NCBI GenBank assembly: GCA_023450335.1
Contig: JAEXHA010000184.1
Location: 1-6,114 of the forward strand
Direction: 5' to 3'
Length of the DNA: 6,114 nt
Source: Actinomycetes bacterium
GTDB lineage: Bacteria > Actinomycetota > Actinomycetes > Actinomycetales > Microbacteriaceae
Position 1 is the stretch's first letter. Each line of letters starts with the position of its first letter. Below are positions 1-5,462 of this stretch, piece by piece. Under the pieces are notes generated by a model that did not search any database, was not told the DNA's origin, and worked only from the letters and a program-made list of their open reading frames with translations. The position numbers were made by a program, and so were the translations under genes.

Positions 1-127
1 TACCAAGGCGGCGGCTCCGCCGCCGCTGCCCGCAGGCTCCCCCACCTACGCGCTCCGCTTCGCTCGCGCTTCGGTGCTCCGCCCGCAGGCCCAGGAGCGA
101 GTTTGCGCCTCGTTTAGACCATCTGGA
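1..127. repeat. First copy of the 127-bp overlap that closes the circle
   Basis: These 127 bases are identical to 5988-6114 at the other end of the window. An exact, same-orientation repeat at both ends is how a circular molecule appears when its sequence is cut open by a k-mer assembler; 127 is also a common maximum k-mer length. I read it as one physical copy, which makes the plasmid 5,987 bp. The block is non-coding and very GC-rich. It holds the candidate origin hairpin (7-24), three GCTCCGC copies (14-20, 52-58, 76-82) and two GCCCGCAGGC copies (28-37, 81-90). Confidence 0.95.
28..90. repeat. Short direct repeats in the GC-rich origin block
   Basis: GCCCGCAGGC occurs exactly at 28-37 and 81-90. 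GCTCCGC occurs at 14-20, 52-58 and 76-82, so one copy lies inside the origin hairpin. On the minus strand CGAAGCG is repeated with CGAG between the copies. Short iterated motifs beside a rolling-circle nick site could be where Rep binds before nicking; they could also be recognition repeats for the plasmid's DNA translocase. The sequence does not decide between these. Confidence 0.5.
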
Positions 128-133
128 GGGTTC

Positions 134-310
134 TTAGTTGGCTTGAGGTCGCAACGCGTCCTGAAGTCGATCGAGGAGTAGGAACGCATCATCTCGATCT
201 AGCGTGATTTCTTGCCCATAAAGCGAGAGATACACACCCATCACAACGCCATCGACGTCTACCGAAGCTGCATTCGCTGCGATACCAACGGGACGTTCAT
301 TGATGCTCAT
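134..310 (-). CDS. Small unknown protein, 58 residues
   Basis: I do not recognise this gene. It starts at ATG 310-308, has an in-frame TAA four codons upstream that rules out a longer form, and ends with TAA at 136-134. The product begins MSINERPVGI and has a central alternating hydrophobic stretch (about residues 19-31), then a predicted amphipathic helix rich in Asp and Leu (about 37-54, DRDDAFLLLDRLQDALR). The pattern looks like a compact beta-then-helix soluble protein with no membrane segment. Third codon positions use C, G and T without rare codons, so it looks translated. A ribosome site is weak (AGGT 11 bases before the ATG). It lies downstream of rep on the same strand, between the two candidate origins, and may be co-transcribed with rep and help copy control or replication. 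That role is inferred from position only. Confidence 0.65.
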   Translation of the reverse strand: MSINERPVGIAANAASVDVDGVVMGVYLSLYGQEITLDRDDAFLLLDRLQDALRPQAN

Positions 311-406
311 GAGATGGGTTTACCTGCAAAAATAGTCGGCAGCCAAATCGGCCGGCCTTTTTCTATCTGCCCGGTCAGCCCCCCGAGACCAACCATGAAA
401 CAGGCC

Positions 407-463
407 GTCTCTCTGTCAAGGCCAAGCCGCTACGCGGTGCTATCGCAGCCCTGACAGAGAGAC
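407..463 (-). other. Large inverted repeat, candidate single-strand origin
   Basis: GTCTCTCTGTCA (407-418) and TGACAGAGAGAC (452-463) form a perfect 12-bp stem enclosing 33 bases. Inside is a second small hairpin, CCGC-TAC-GCGG (427-437). Read on the minus strand, its loop and arm give TAGCGG, one base from the TAGCGT (CS-6) element of known ssoA origins. The structure lies in the non-coding gap after rep. If replication starts near position 1/5988 and displaces the minus strand, this element is exposed near the end of the round, as is usual for single-strand origins. It could instead be a transcription terminator for rep, but no T-run follows on either strand. Confidence 0.5.
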
Positions 464-518
464 ACCCAGCTTCAAAGCGGCAAGTATCGGGGGGATGCCC
501 TCAAGTGTGGTTCATACG

Positions 519-551
519 AGTGAAAGTTGTTGCACACCAAGACATTTCACT
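519..551 (-). repeat. Hairpin overlapping the rep stop codon, with CTTGGT in its loop
   Basis: AGTGAAA (519-525) and TTTCACT (545-551) are perfect 7-bp arms around a 19-base loop. The rep stop TGA (549-547) lies in the arm. On the minus strand the loop holds CTTGGTG (541-535), sharing CTTGGT with the candidate origin at 5988-5994. It is therefore either an alternative nick site or a weak terminator for rep. I prefer the other site, because nicking here would expose the putative single-strand origin at the start of displacement rather than near its end. Confidence 0.4.
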
Positions 552-1707
552 TACGAATCGATATTATCGGAGGCCGCACATCCGCTGCAGGCAATCGATA
601 ATGCAAGTGGTCACGAAGGTTTTCCCAGGTCGCGCCCGCTTCCACGAGTCCAAGGATCTCTCCGAAAACGTAAGGCGCACAGTTCCGAATCATCATCCAG
701 GACCGAGCCGGAATGATCGCAACCATGACCGGGGCAGATTCTTCCTGTTCGACAATCTGAGCATCCGTGAGTTCTACGCCAAGACCAGCTCGGGCGCGCA
801 GTCCACGAGACCATGCGATTGCTCGGCGTCCCATCGAACCGAACTCAAACTCGCGCCAGAGTTCCAACGCTTGTGGATCCCCTCCGACTGCATCAACGGC
901 GATTTCCCAAGGTGCACGGTTGCCGTGCCGACCACTTTTTCCGTCGCCACTGCCGACTTCCATGCCGACCCCGGATGCAATTTTCGTCAGGTATGCAGCG
1001 AGAACTTGGTCAGCTTCTCCACCAATCTTTCTTACGTCGAGTCCACCTGAATTACGTAGTGGCGCAGCAAATCCCAGAGACACGAGTTTGGAGGTCCACC
1101 GATCGAACATCGCATCCGAGAAGGATTCGAGGATGTTCTCACTCACGTCACCGCTGAACATGAGTAGAGCGTGGACGTGAACGTGCCAACCGTTTTTTCC
1201 GTGAGTGATTTCAACAGCTCGTACGTATCCGTCGCAGCCGTACATTTCACGTTCGGTACGCCATCGGCGGCCATTGGTCGCAGCTTTCCAGGCTGCCGAA
1301 AGTCCAGTCCACAAATCATGCAAACGCTGCCCAGCGGTATGGCGCATGGTCATGGTCACCATCGCAACAGATCCAGTCCCGAGTTGATGAGCAACAACTT
1401 GAGAAATTTCGTCTGCTCGATGTGCGCCGACTTTTCCCGCACAGCAGGGGCAGATCCAACCCTTTCCGCAGGAGCGAAGGCCTCCAAATCCGGAACCTTT
1501 GGGACCGTTGACGATGGTCACACCGTTCACGCCGGAAATCGGCCGGCCGCACGCATTAAAAGTTTCTGACGTGGTGATTTGTTGAAGTTTGGGTCGAAGT
1601 TCGTGCCGGATGCCGCGCTTATCGGACGACACGAGGACAGGGGGCCGGTCTTTGCCGGAAAGGTGTTCAGCACTTACGCTGGTCATAACGAGCGGGGTCC
1701 TAGTCAA
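547..1707 (-). CDS. rep: Rolling-circle replication initiator, HUH type (pIJ101/pJV1 family)
   Basis: This 386-residue Rep nicks the double-strand origin and stays joined to the 5' end while the displaced strand is replicated. A cysteine cluster at C80, C86, C88 and C89 (GWICPCCAGKV) resembles the zinc-binding segment of actinobacterial Rep proteins. Motif 1 is near 117-124 (VTMTMRHT). The metal-binding HUH motif is WHVHVHALL with H175, H177 and H179. Tyr239 in AAYLTKI is the likely nicking tyrosine. The C-terminal APWEI...WREFE...AIAWSRGLR pattern is typical of this family. The start is TTG 1707-1705 with GAGG (1718-1715) seven bases before it; ATG 1686 (Met8) lacks a comparable site. A TTG start would lower translation, fitting a copy-limited initiator. 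The 193-bp leader carries two strong hairpins. All motifs are intact, so the gene should be functional. Confidence 0.95.
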   Translation of the reverse strand: MTRTPLVMTSVSAEHLSGKDRPPVLVSSDKRGIRHELRPKLQQITTSETFNACGRPISGVNGVTIVNGPKGSGFGGLRSCGKGWICPCCAGKVGAHRADEISQVVAHQLGTGSVAMVTMTMRHTAGQRLHDLWTGLSAAWKAATNGRRWRTEREMYGCDGYVRAVEITHGKNGWHVHVHALLMFSGDVSENILESFSDAMFDRWTSKLVSLGFAAPLRNSGGLDVRKIGGEADQVLAAYLTKIASGVGMEVGSGDGKSGRHGNRAPWEIAVDAVGGDPQALELWREFEFGSMGRRAIAWSRGLRARAGLGVELTDAQIVEQEESAPVMVAIIPARSWMMIRNCAPYVFGEILGLVEAGATWENLRDHLHYRLPAADVRPPIISIRK

Positions 1708-1722
1708 GTAGGAGCCTCGAAG

Positions 1723-1758
1723 GCGGCGGCAGGGTGGTCCAACACCCTTCGTCGCCGC
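1723..1758 (-). promoter_or_regulatory. Two-stage hairpin in the rep leader
   Basis: GCGGCG (1723-1728) pairs with CGCCGC (1753-1758). After a small internal loop, AGGGTG (1731-1736) pairs with CACCCT (1743-1748) around a six-base loop. It lies just upstream of the GAGG ribosome site and TTG start of rep, so in the rep mRNA it could slow translation or be the target of an antisense RNA or of Rep itself. Control of Rep synthesis through leader RNA is common in rolling-circle plasmids; the mechanism here is inferred from the structure only. Confidence 0.5.
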
Positions 1759-1841
1759 TCGTATTTTCGGAGTAAATCCAGCTAGTTCAGCTCGGATACT
1801 CCACTTCGAGGTTCATCGATTATTTGGTTTTTATCCACTTA

Positions 1842-1877
1842 ACCAGCAGAAACAGCGTTTATCGCTGATCTGCTGGT
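1842..1877 (-). terminator. Strong stem-loop between the operon end and rep
   Basis: ACCAGCAGA (1842-1850) and TCTGCTGGT (1869-1877) form a perfect 9-bp stem. An inner stem, CAGCG (1853-1857) with CGCTG (1863-1867), continues it after a small bulge and closes a TTTAT loop. It sits 24 bases after the stop codon of the last operon gene and upstream of rep on the same strand, the expected place for a terminator separating the two units. No T-run follows on the minus strand, which is common in actinobacteria but leaves the call open; a replication or partition element is the alternative. Confidence 0.5.
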
Positions 1878-1900
1878 CAGTACGGCGTGTCGGGAAGCCG

Positions 1901-2203
1901 CTAGTCCGCGGCGAGTCCCCATGCTTCGACAACGCCAGCCTTCTCTTCCGGGGTTCTGCTTGTCTTCACCAGTGCATCGAACAGACCCCGGTATTCACCC
2001 AGTGCTTCAATGTCGAATCCGGCTTCACGGGCGTAGTCGGGGGTGTAATAGCAGCACATCGCAGCAAGAATTTCAGACGATTCAGCGCGTTCACCAGCGT
2101 AAATCCAACCGTAGACATCATGTCCACCCCACAGATCAGGCCCGCGATGATCGTAAATGCCGACAGCTAGACGAAGGATGAATACCGTAGCTTCGTGCTT
2201 CAC
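1901..2203 (-). CDS. Unknown protein, 100 residues, last gene of the operon
   Basis: I do not recognise a family. The start is GTG 2203-2201, overlapping the stop of the preceding gene as GTGA, with AGAGGG seven bases upstream. The product is acidic and aromatic-rich (YDHRGPDLWGGHDVYGWIYAG at about 17-37) with two adjacent cysteines followed by two tyrosines (about 50-53), then a predicted helical second half ending VVEAWGLAAD. No signal peptide or membrane segment is visible. The overlap implies translational coupling to the 231-residue protein, so the pair probably acts together. Its place at the end of the translocase operon suggests an accessory role in transfer or plasmid maintenance, which is inference from context. 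Confidence 0.75.
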   Translation of the reverse strand: MKHEATVFILRLAVGIYDHRGPDLWGGHDVYGWIYAGERAESSEILAAMCCYYTPDYAREAGFDIEALGEYRGLFDALVKTSRTPEEKAGVVEAWGLAAD

Positions 2204-2895
2204 GCATCAACCCTCTGATCTGCTGCACTCAGAATTGCATGACCTCCAGAATGGCTGCATAGCTCGTCGTAGACCTGGGCAACAAATGACGGTCGATCAG
2301 CATTGTCCATGAAGAGTTGAACGAACTTCGGTCGGACAAGACTGATCCACGGTGCAGTCAGAGTTTCGAAATCGCGTCCCTCGAGGTGTTCATGCATTGC
2401 GACAGCCCATGCCGCCCCTCGAGCAGCGCACCAATCTCGTTCGGCTCCCTCGCTGTCCGAAATGTCGTATTTAAGGCCCAGTGATCGTCCAACTTCAGCA
2501 GCTGAGTCACTAGCACGTTTCCAATCGTCACCGCGTAAATCGTTGAGCTTTCCGAGTTCATCGCCTAGAAGCAGCTCAGACATTGCGAACACGGTCATCG
2601 AACTGACCCATCGTGGACCGACTAGTGCACCAAGGTCGTCATCGGTGATCTGCATGCCGCGAAGTTCGTCAACGACAGCTTGACCTTCCAAACCTACTCT
2701 GGCCCTGAGTATTTCAGTTATTACGAGATGATCATTCGGCCAGCCTGATTTGATCCGGAGTGCAGTCGTTACGACTCGTTCCGTGGGCAGGTTTCGGCGT
2801 GAAGCAAGTTTTTCTCCTGCCTCATGTGCAACCTTCTCAAATTGCTGTCGAATATAGGTGTTTACCGGGATTGCGTCTGTCGGGTAGCCGATCAA
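2200..2895 (-). CDS. Unknown protein, 231 residues, in the translocase operon
   Basis: No family is recognised. The start is TTG 2895-2893, chosen because a full AGGAGG ribosome site (2908-2903) stands seven bases upstream; this is the best Shine-Dalgarno sequence in the window. The product begins MIGYPTDAIPVNTYIRQQFE and appears largely alpha-helical, acidic overall and soluble, with no membrane segment, nucleotide-binding loop or obvious DNA-binding motif. It has a strongly charged middle (about 110-155, GDELGKLNDLRGDDWKR) and a C-terminal half with several tryptophans and aromatics. It follows the ATPase gene after a 26-base gap, the only real gap in the operon, and overlaps the next gene by four bases. 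Having its own strong ribosome site suggests it is needed at a different level from the motor. A role with the translocase is inferred from context. Confidence 0.8.
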   Translation of the reverse strand: MIGYPTDAIPVNTYIRQQFEKVAHEAGEKLASRRNLPTERVVTTALRIKSGWPNDHLVITEILRARVGLEGQAVVDELRGMQITDDDLGALVGPRWVSSMTVFAMSELLLGDELGKLNDLRGDDWKRASDSAAEVGRSLGLKYDISDSEGAERDWCAARGAAWAVAMHEHLEGRDFETLTAPWISLVRPKFVQLFMDNADRPSFVAQVYDELCSHSGGHAILSAADQRVDA

Positions 2896-2902
2896 GGTAT
2901 GT

Positions 2903-2908
2903 CCTCCT
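2903..2908 (-). promoter_or_regulatory. Consensus ribosome binding site AGGAGG
   Basis: AGGAGG reads on the minus strand from 2908 to 2903, seven bases before the TTG at 2895. It fixes that unusual start codon and marks independent translation after the only intergenic gap in the operon. Confidence 0.85.
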
Positions 2909-2921
2909 GTGTGTTCGGTTG

Positions 2922-3812
2922 TCAGCCTATGTCGCCAAGATGTGGGTATTCCGAGGCGATTGTCATTCGTTGTGCTCGGTCGATGTTCAGTGCGGCTTCA
3001 TACGCGAGGTCTGCGTTTTCGACGTAACTCGCGTAGGTCGAGTACTCACCTACGCGAACCGTTCGGATCATTTGGCGCCGTAGTCCGGGTTGGTCGAAGA
3101 AGCCTTGTCCAGGAACGAATCCTTCGACCAGTGCGCACTCTTCAGGTGTTGCGTTGGGGTGCAGCATTTTGACAGATTCAGGTTCGTCTACGCGGAGAGT
3201 CATTTTCACCGCGAAATTCGAGCGAGCGTTTCCGCCCACGATGGAAGCTTCCGCACGTTGAGCCAAGAGCAACATTCTGATGCCTGCTTTGGCCGACTGA
3301 GCAGCAATCTGTCGAACAAGCGATGTGATGCGGGGTGCGTATCTATCTGCTGGTTTCAGACCGTTGGTTGCATCGAAATCCTGTGCGCCCTCGATGATTC
3401 CGGGAAATTCTTCCAGTACAAGCAGGATGAGAGGTAGTGCTGGCGAGAACAAAGAAATTTTGTCTATGCGTCGATCCCAGAAACACTCAATTCGTCGGTC
3501 GGATTCTGCTTTGACGAACTGGAGGACTCGGAGGACTTTGTCAAAATCGTTCAGTCCGAGCTCGATGTTCGGTTCAGCGGGTCTTCGGTGGACGAATGGG
3601 GCTAGTAAGACGGAAGTGGGATCGACTCCGACGACACGCACAGCGGGATTCGATCCAGCCTGTGCGAGCAGGTTGTAGGTGCATTGAGATTTTCCGGAAC
3701 GGGTTTTGCCTTGAATGAGCCAGTGAGCAGCATCTTTGGCTATATCGACCAGGACAGGTTGGGCTAGTTCGTTCCATCCAATCGCAATCGGGATCGTGTC
3801 TGTTTGATCCAT
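2922..3812 (-). CDS. FtsK/TraB-type DNA-pumping ATPase (motor subunit)
   Basis: This 296-residue protein is the RecA-like motor domain of the FtsK/SpoIIIE/TraB superfamily, which drives double-stranded DNA through a membrane pore. The pre-motor pattern IGWNELAQPVLVDIAK (11-26) is followed by Walker A GKTRSGKS (35-42). The Walker B strand is LILLVLEEFPG (128-138), with Glu134-Glu135 where most relatives have Asp-Glu. The downstream helix and sensor region (RQIAAQSAKAGIRMLLLAQR, 167-186) and the GGNARSNFAVKMTLRV segment fit the family. There are no membrane helices and no recognisable C-terminal winged helix, which in FtsK or Streptomyces TraB reads the DNA recognition repeats. I chose ATG 3812 because it overlaps the upstream stop as TGATG; an upstream in-frame start at 3863 would overlap that gene by 52 bases. 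Together with the preceding gene it appears to make up one divided translocase. Confidence 0.9.
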   Translation of the reverse strand: MDQTDTIPIAIGWNELAQPVLVDIAKDAAHWLIQGKTRSGKSQCTYNLLAQAGSNPAVRVVGVDPTSVLLAPFVHRRPAEPNIELGLNDFDKVLRVLQFVKAESDRRIECFWDRRIDKISLFSPALPLILLVLEEFPGIIEGAQDFDATNGLKPADRYAPRITSLVRQIAAQSAKAGIRMLLLAQRAEASIVGGNARSNFAVKMTLRVDEPESVKMLHPNATPEECALVEGFVPGQGFFDQPGLRRQMIRTVRVGEYSTYASYVENADLAYEAALNIDRAQRMTIASEYPHLGDIG

Positions 3813-4486
3813 CAGGCGTCCGTGCTTTTGTCGAACGGAAGATCCTTTTCTTGCTCCCACCAAGGCCGATTGTCCCCAAGTATGCCGCCGGCCTCTTCCT
3901 TCAATGTGCCGGCCGATGAGTCCTCGACGTCACTGAGCCATGCTGCATCTCGTGCTTGAGAAATAGTGTCTGCGTCGATCAGAAGTAGCTCCACCCTGCG
4001 CGGCTCTACTTTGGTGAAACTGGCACGTAGAGCACCGAAAGCATCAGCTATTTTGACCGTTTTCGATGTCATGTCTTCCCCAGTGATGCCTGTCGGAAGG
4101 TCGAAAGCGACTGATCGAGTCAATCCGTCGTCCGAAAATTTATAACTCCGAATGAGAGGAGGCTGTCCAGAGGAATTGATCAGACCGAGATTGGCCGCAG
4201 CACCTGCAACTTCCGGAGTTCCTCGCCACCATCGAGCTGTACGACGTTTGCGCCGCCGAGCCTTCGTTCGGTCTCTCAGGTAGACCATTGCCACAACGCA
4301 CACCAGCAGCACACTGGCCAAGAGCCACATCTCAGCGTCGAAGATGTACAGCACGAGAAGCAACAGAAACGTCGAGGACAGAATCGGATAATCGGCAATT
4401 TTTGCCTTGAGCTTTCCTCGCATGATTTGCCAGGTTGTACGCCTTCGTACCTGGTCACCGCGCCGAACGGCTTCGTAATTGCTCAT
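3812..4486 (-). CDS. Membrane subunit of a split FtsK/TraB-like translocase
   Basis: This 224-residue protein has a basic N-terminus, two membrane helices (about 35-49 and 53-70) and then a very basic stretch, RDRTKARRRKRRTARWWR (71-88), which should stay in the cytoplasm. The following soluble part, centred on FDLPTGITGED (128-138) and a helix (about 140-154), resembles the beta domain that precedes the motor in FtsK and actinomycete TraB proteins. No Walker motifs are present; they lie in the next gene, joined by a TGATG overlap. Expected role: anchor and pore-side half of the DNA pump at the inner membrane. I chose ATG 4486 because it overlaps the previous stop as ATGA and has GGAG (4498-4495) eight bases upstream; a GTG at 4495 would sit on that site. 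The membrane topology is clear from sequence; the beta-domain match is by pattern only. Confidence 0.8.
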   Translation of the reverse strand: MSNYEAVRRGDQVRRRTTWQIMRGKLKAKIADYPILSSTFLLLLVLYIFDAEMWLLASVLLVCVVAMVYLRDRTKARRRKRRTARWWRGTPEVAGAAANLGLINSSGQPPLIRSYKFSDDGLTRSVAFDLPTGITGEDMTSKTVKIADAFGALRASFTKVEPRRVELLLIDADTISQARDAAWLSDVEDSSAGTLKEEAGGILGDNRPWWEQEKDLPFDKSTDA

Positions 4487-5040
4487 CGGGGCCACTCCAC
4501 AACGACATTCGGACTATCTACCTCGACCTGCTCATCCACGTTCCACAACCACGACTCGACTGGCACAAGAGCGCATCCGGAGGTTCCAAGCTGGAGATTG
4601 GTTTGCACTCGCTCGCTCGTCAATGTTTCTGGGACAGTCTCAGCCTCCGTTCCGTTGTAGACCGGGACAGGGCTGTTTACGGTCAAATAGACTGCGCGCC
4701 AACCTTCGGGAACTGGAACATCACCGCAGGTACTGGTCTTCGAGTACGGCGACGTGATGACCTGTCCATCGGGGTTAGTCCACTGGATCCCATCGGCGCT
4801 CAATTCCGGACTCACTCGGACATATCCCGGTATCTCTCTGCATGCACTGACAGATGGAACAGAACCTGTCGGAAGAGGAGATCTGCACCAGGTCACCGTT
4901 CGTTCAGCCCATGAGTCCCGACGCTCTTGCATTCCGCTGGAAAGCTTAATCTCTTGTGTGCCAACAATATTCAGACCAACAATCAGTCCGACTAACAAGG
5001 CAACAACCGGTATCGCGATTCGTGAAACCAGCTTTGTCAT
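4483..5040 (-). CDS. Membrane-anchored exported protein with four cysteines, 185 residues
   Basis: I do not recognise a family. One hydrophobic segment near the N-terminus (about 8-26, preceded by Lys3 and Arg7) would act as an uncleaved anchor, leaving residues from about 30 outside the membrane. The outer domain has exactly four cysteines (52, 67, 105, 156), enough for two disulfides, and many prolines, threonines and tryptophans, as in extracytoplasmic beta-rich proteins. No lipobox cysteine follows the anchor. Start ATG 5040 overlaps the upstream stop as ATGA, and its own stop overlaps the next start as ATGA, so translation is coupled on both sides. Next to a membrane-bound DNA pump, a cell-wall-facing partner or channel component is plausible, in the place occupied by Spd-type proteins on Streptomyces plasmids. 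No sequence similarity to Spd proteins is claimed. Confidence 0.85.
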   Translation of the reverse strand: MTKLVSRIAIPVVALLVGLIVGLNIVGTQEIKLSSGMQERRDSWAERTVTWCRSPLPTGSVPSVSACREIPGYVRVSPELSADGIQWTNPDGQVITSPYSKTSTCGDVPVPEGWRAVYLTVNSPVPVYNGTEAETVPETLTSERVQTNLQLGTSGCALVPVESWLWNVDEQVEVDSPNVVVEWPR

Positions 5041-5423
5041 GCGTCCGCGCTCTTACGAGCAGGTGCGGAGACGGCCGCCGCAGGCATTGGAACCAGGTTC
5101 TCGACCGTGATGGACAGTGCGAGACGATCCATTCCCGTCATGTAGGGCTGCACCCAGACAAGGCCTTCTGCTCGGTAGATCGTGCCGAAGCTGAACGGCT
5201 CATTCGGCGGGTTGATGACGTGCACGGATGCTGTCTTATCCGTCGCAACAGTTCCATCTTTGCGTGCAACTCGGAGCAGTGCACCAGTCGAATACTTCAC
5301 ACGCCCATCGGGAGTGAGCTTGTCCTGCACCGGCTTGATCGGGTCGTCCATACCGGCCACGAACACCGGGAACTGATCAGCGGTAGTTGCGACGGGGAGG
5401 GACGTTCCGAGCTGAACATTCAT
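5037..5423 (-). CDS. Small soluble protein, first gene of the operon, possibly OB-fold
   Basis: This 128-residue protein opens the operon. The start ATG 5423-5421 has AAGGA (5434-5430) six bases upstream. There is no membrane segment. The middle (about 35-113) alternates short hydrophobic strands with turns: GRVKYSTGALLRVARKDG, then ASVHVINPP, then LVWVQPYMTG and RLALSITVENLVP. This strand order and the closing L-x-P resemble small beta-barrel single-strand DNA-binding proteins such as the filamentous phage gene V protein, but this is an impression of pattern, not a detected match. The last 15 residues are an Ala/Pro/Ser-rich tail. A DNA-binding protein leading a translocase operon on a rolling-circle plasmid would be sensible for protecting single strands or loading DNA. 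Treat that function as a guess; only the gene call is firm. Confidence 0.85.
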   Translation of the reverse strand: MNVQLGTSLPVATTADQFPVFVAGMDDPIKPVQDKLTPDGRVKYSTGALLRVARKDGTVATDKTASVHVINPPNEPFSFGTIYRAEGLVWVQPYMTGMDRLALSITVENLVPMPAAAVSAPARKSADA

Positions 5424-5462
5424 GCGAGTTCCTTCGATCGAGTCCGATACAGCTTATGACTT

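Noticed and set aside
200..205. Exact TAGCGT (CS-6-like) on the plus strand
   Set aside because: It lies inside the 58-codon gene, outside any hairpin, and on the strand opposite to the one expected to be displaced.
345..357. 13-base direct repeat AAATCGGCCGGCC shared with 1536-1548 in rep
   Set aside because: One copy is fixed by rep coding (Gly-Arg-Pro-Ile). A repeat of this length in a 6-kb GC-rich circle can arise by chance, and no further copies were seen.
505..1050. Long open frame on the plus strand, 181 codons
   Set aside because: It is antisense to rep, whose HUH, cysteine and tyrosine motifs are intact. The translated product shows no domain pattern and the frame is a by-product of GC-rich codon use.
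1798..1827. Nine-codon leader peptide (ATG...TGA) in the rep leader
   Set aside because: There is no ribosome site before it and no run of regulatory codons, so a chance frame is the simpler reading.
3812..3863. Upstream in-frame start for the ATPase giving 313 residues
   Set aside because: It would overlap the preceding gene by 52 bases. The TGATG junction at 3812 is a standard coupled start, and the extra 17 residues add nothing resembling the family.
4435..4914. Plus-strand open frame of 159 codons
   Set aside because: It is antisense to the four-cysteine protein gene, which has coupled starts and stops at both ends. No ribosome site or sensible composition is seen.
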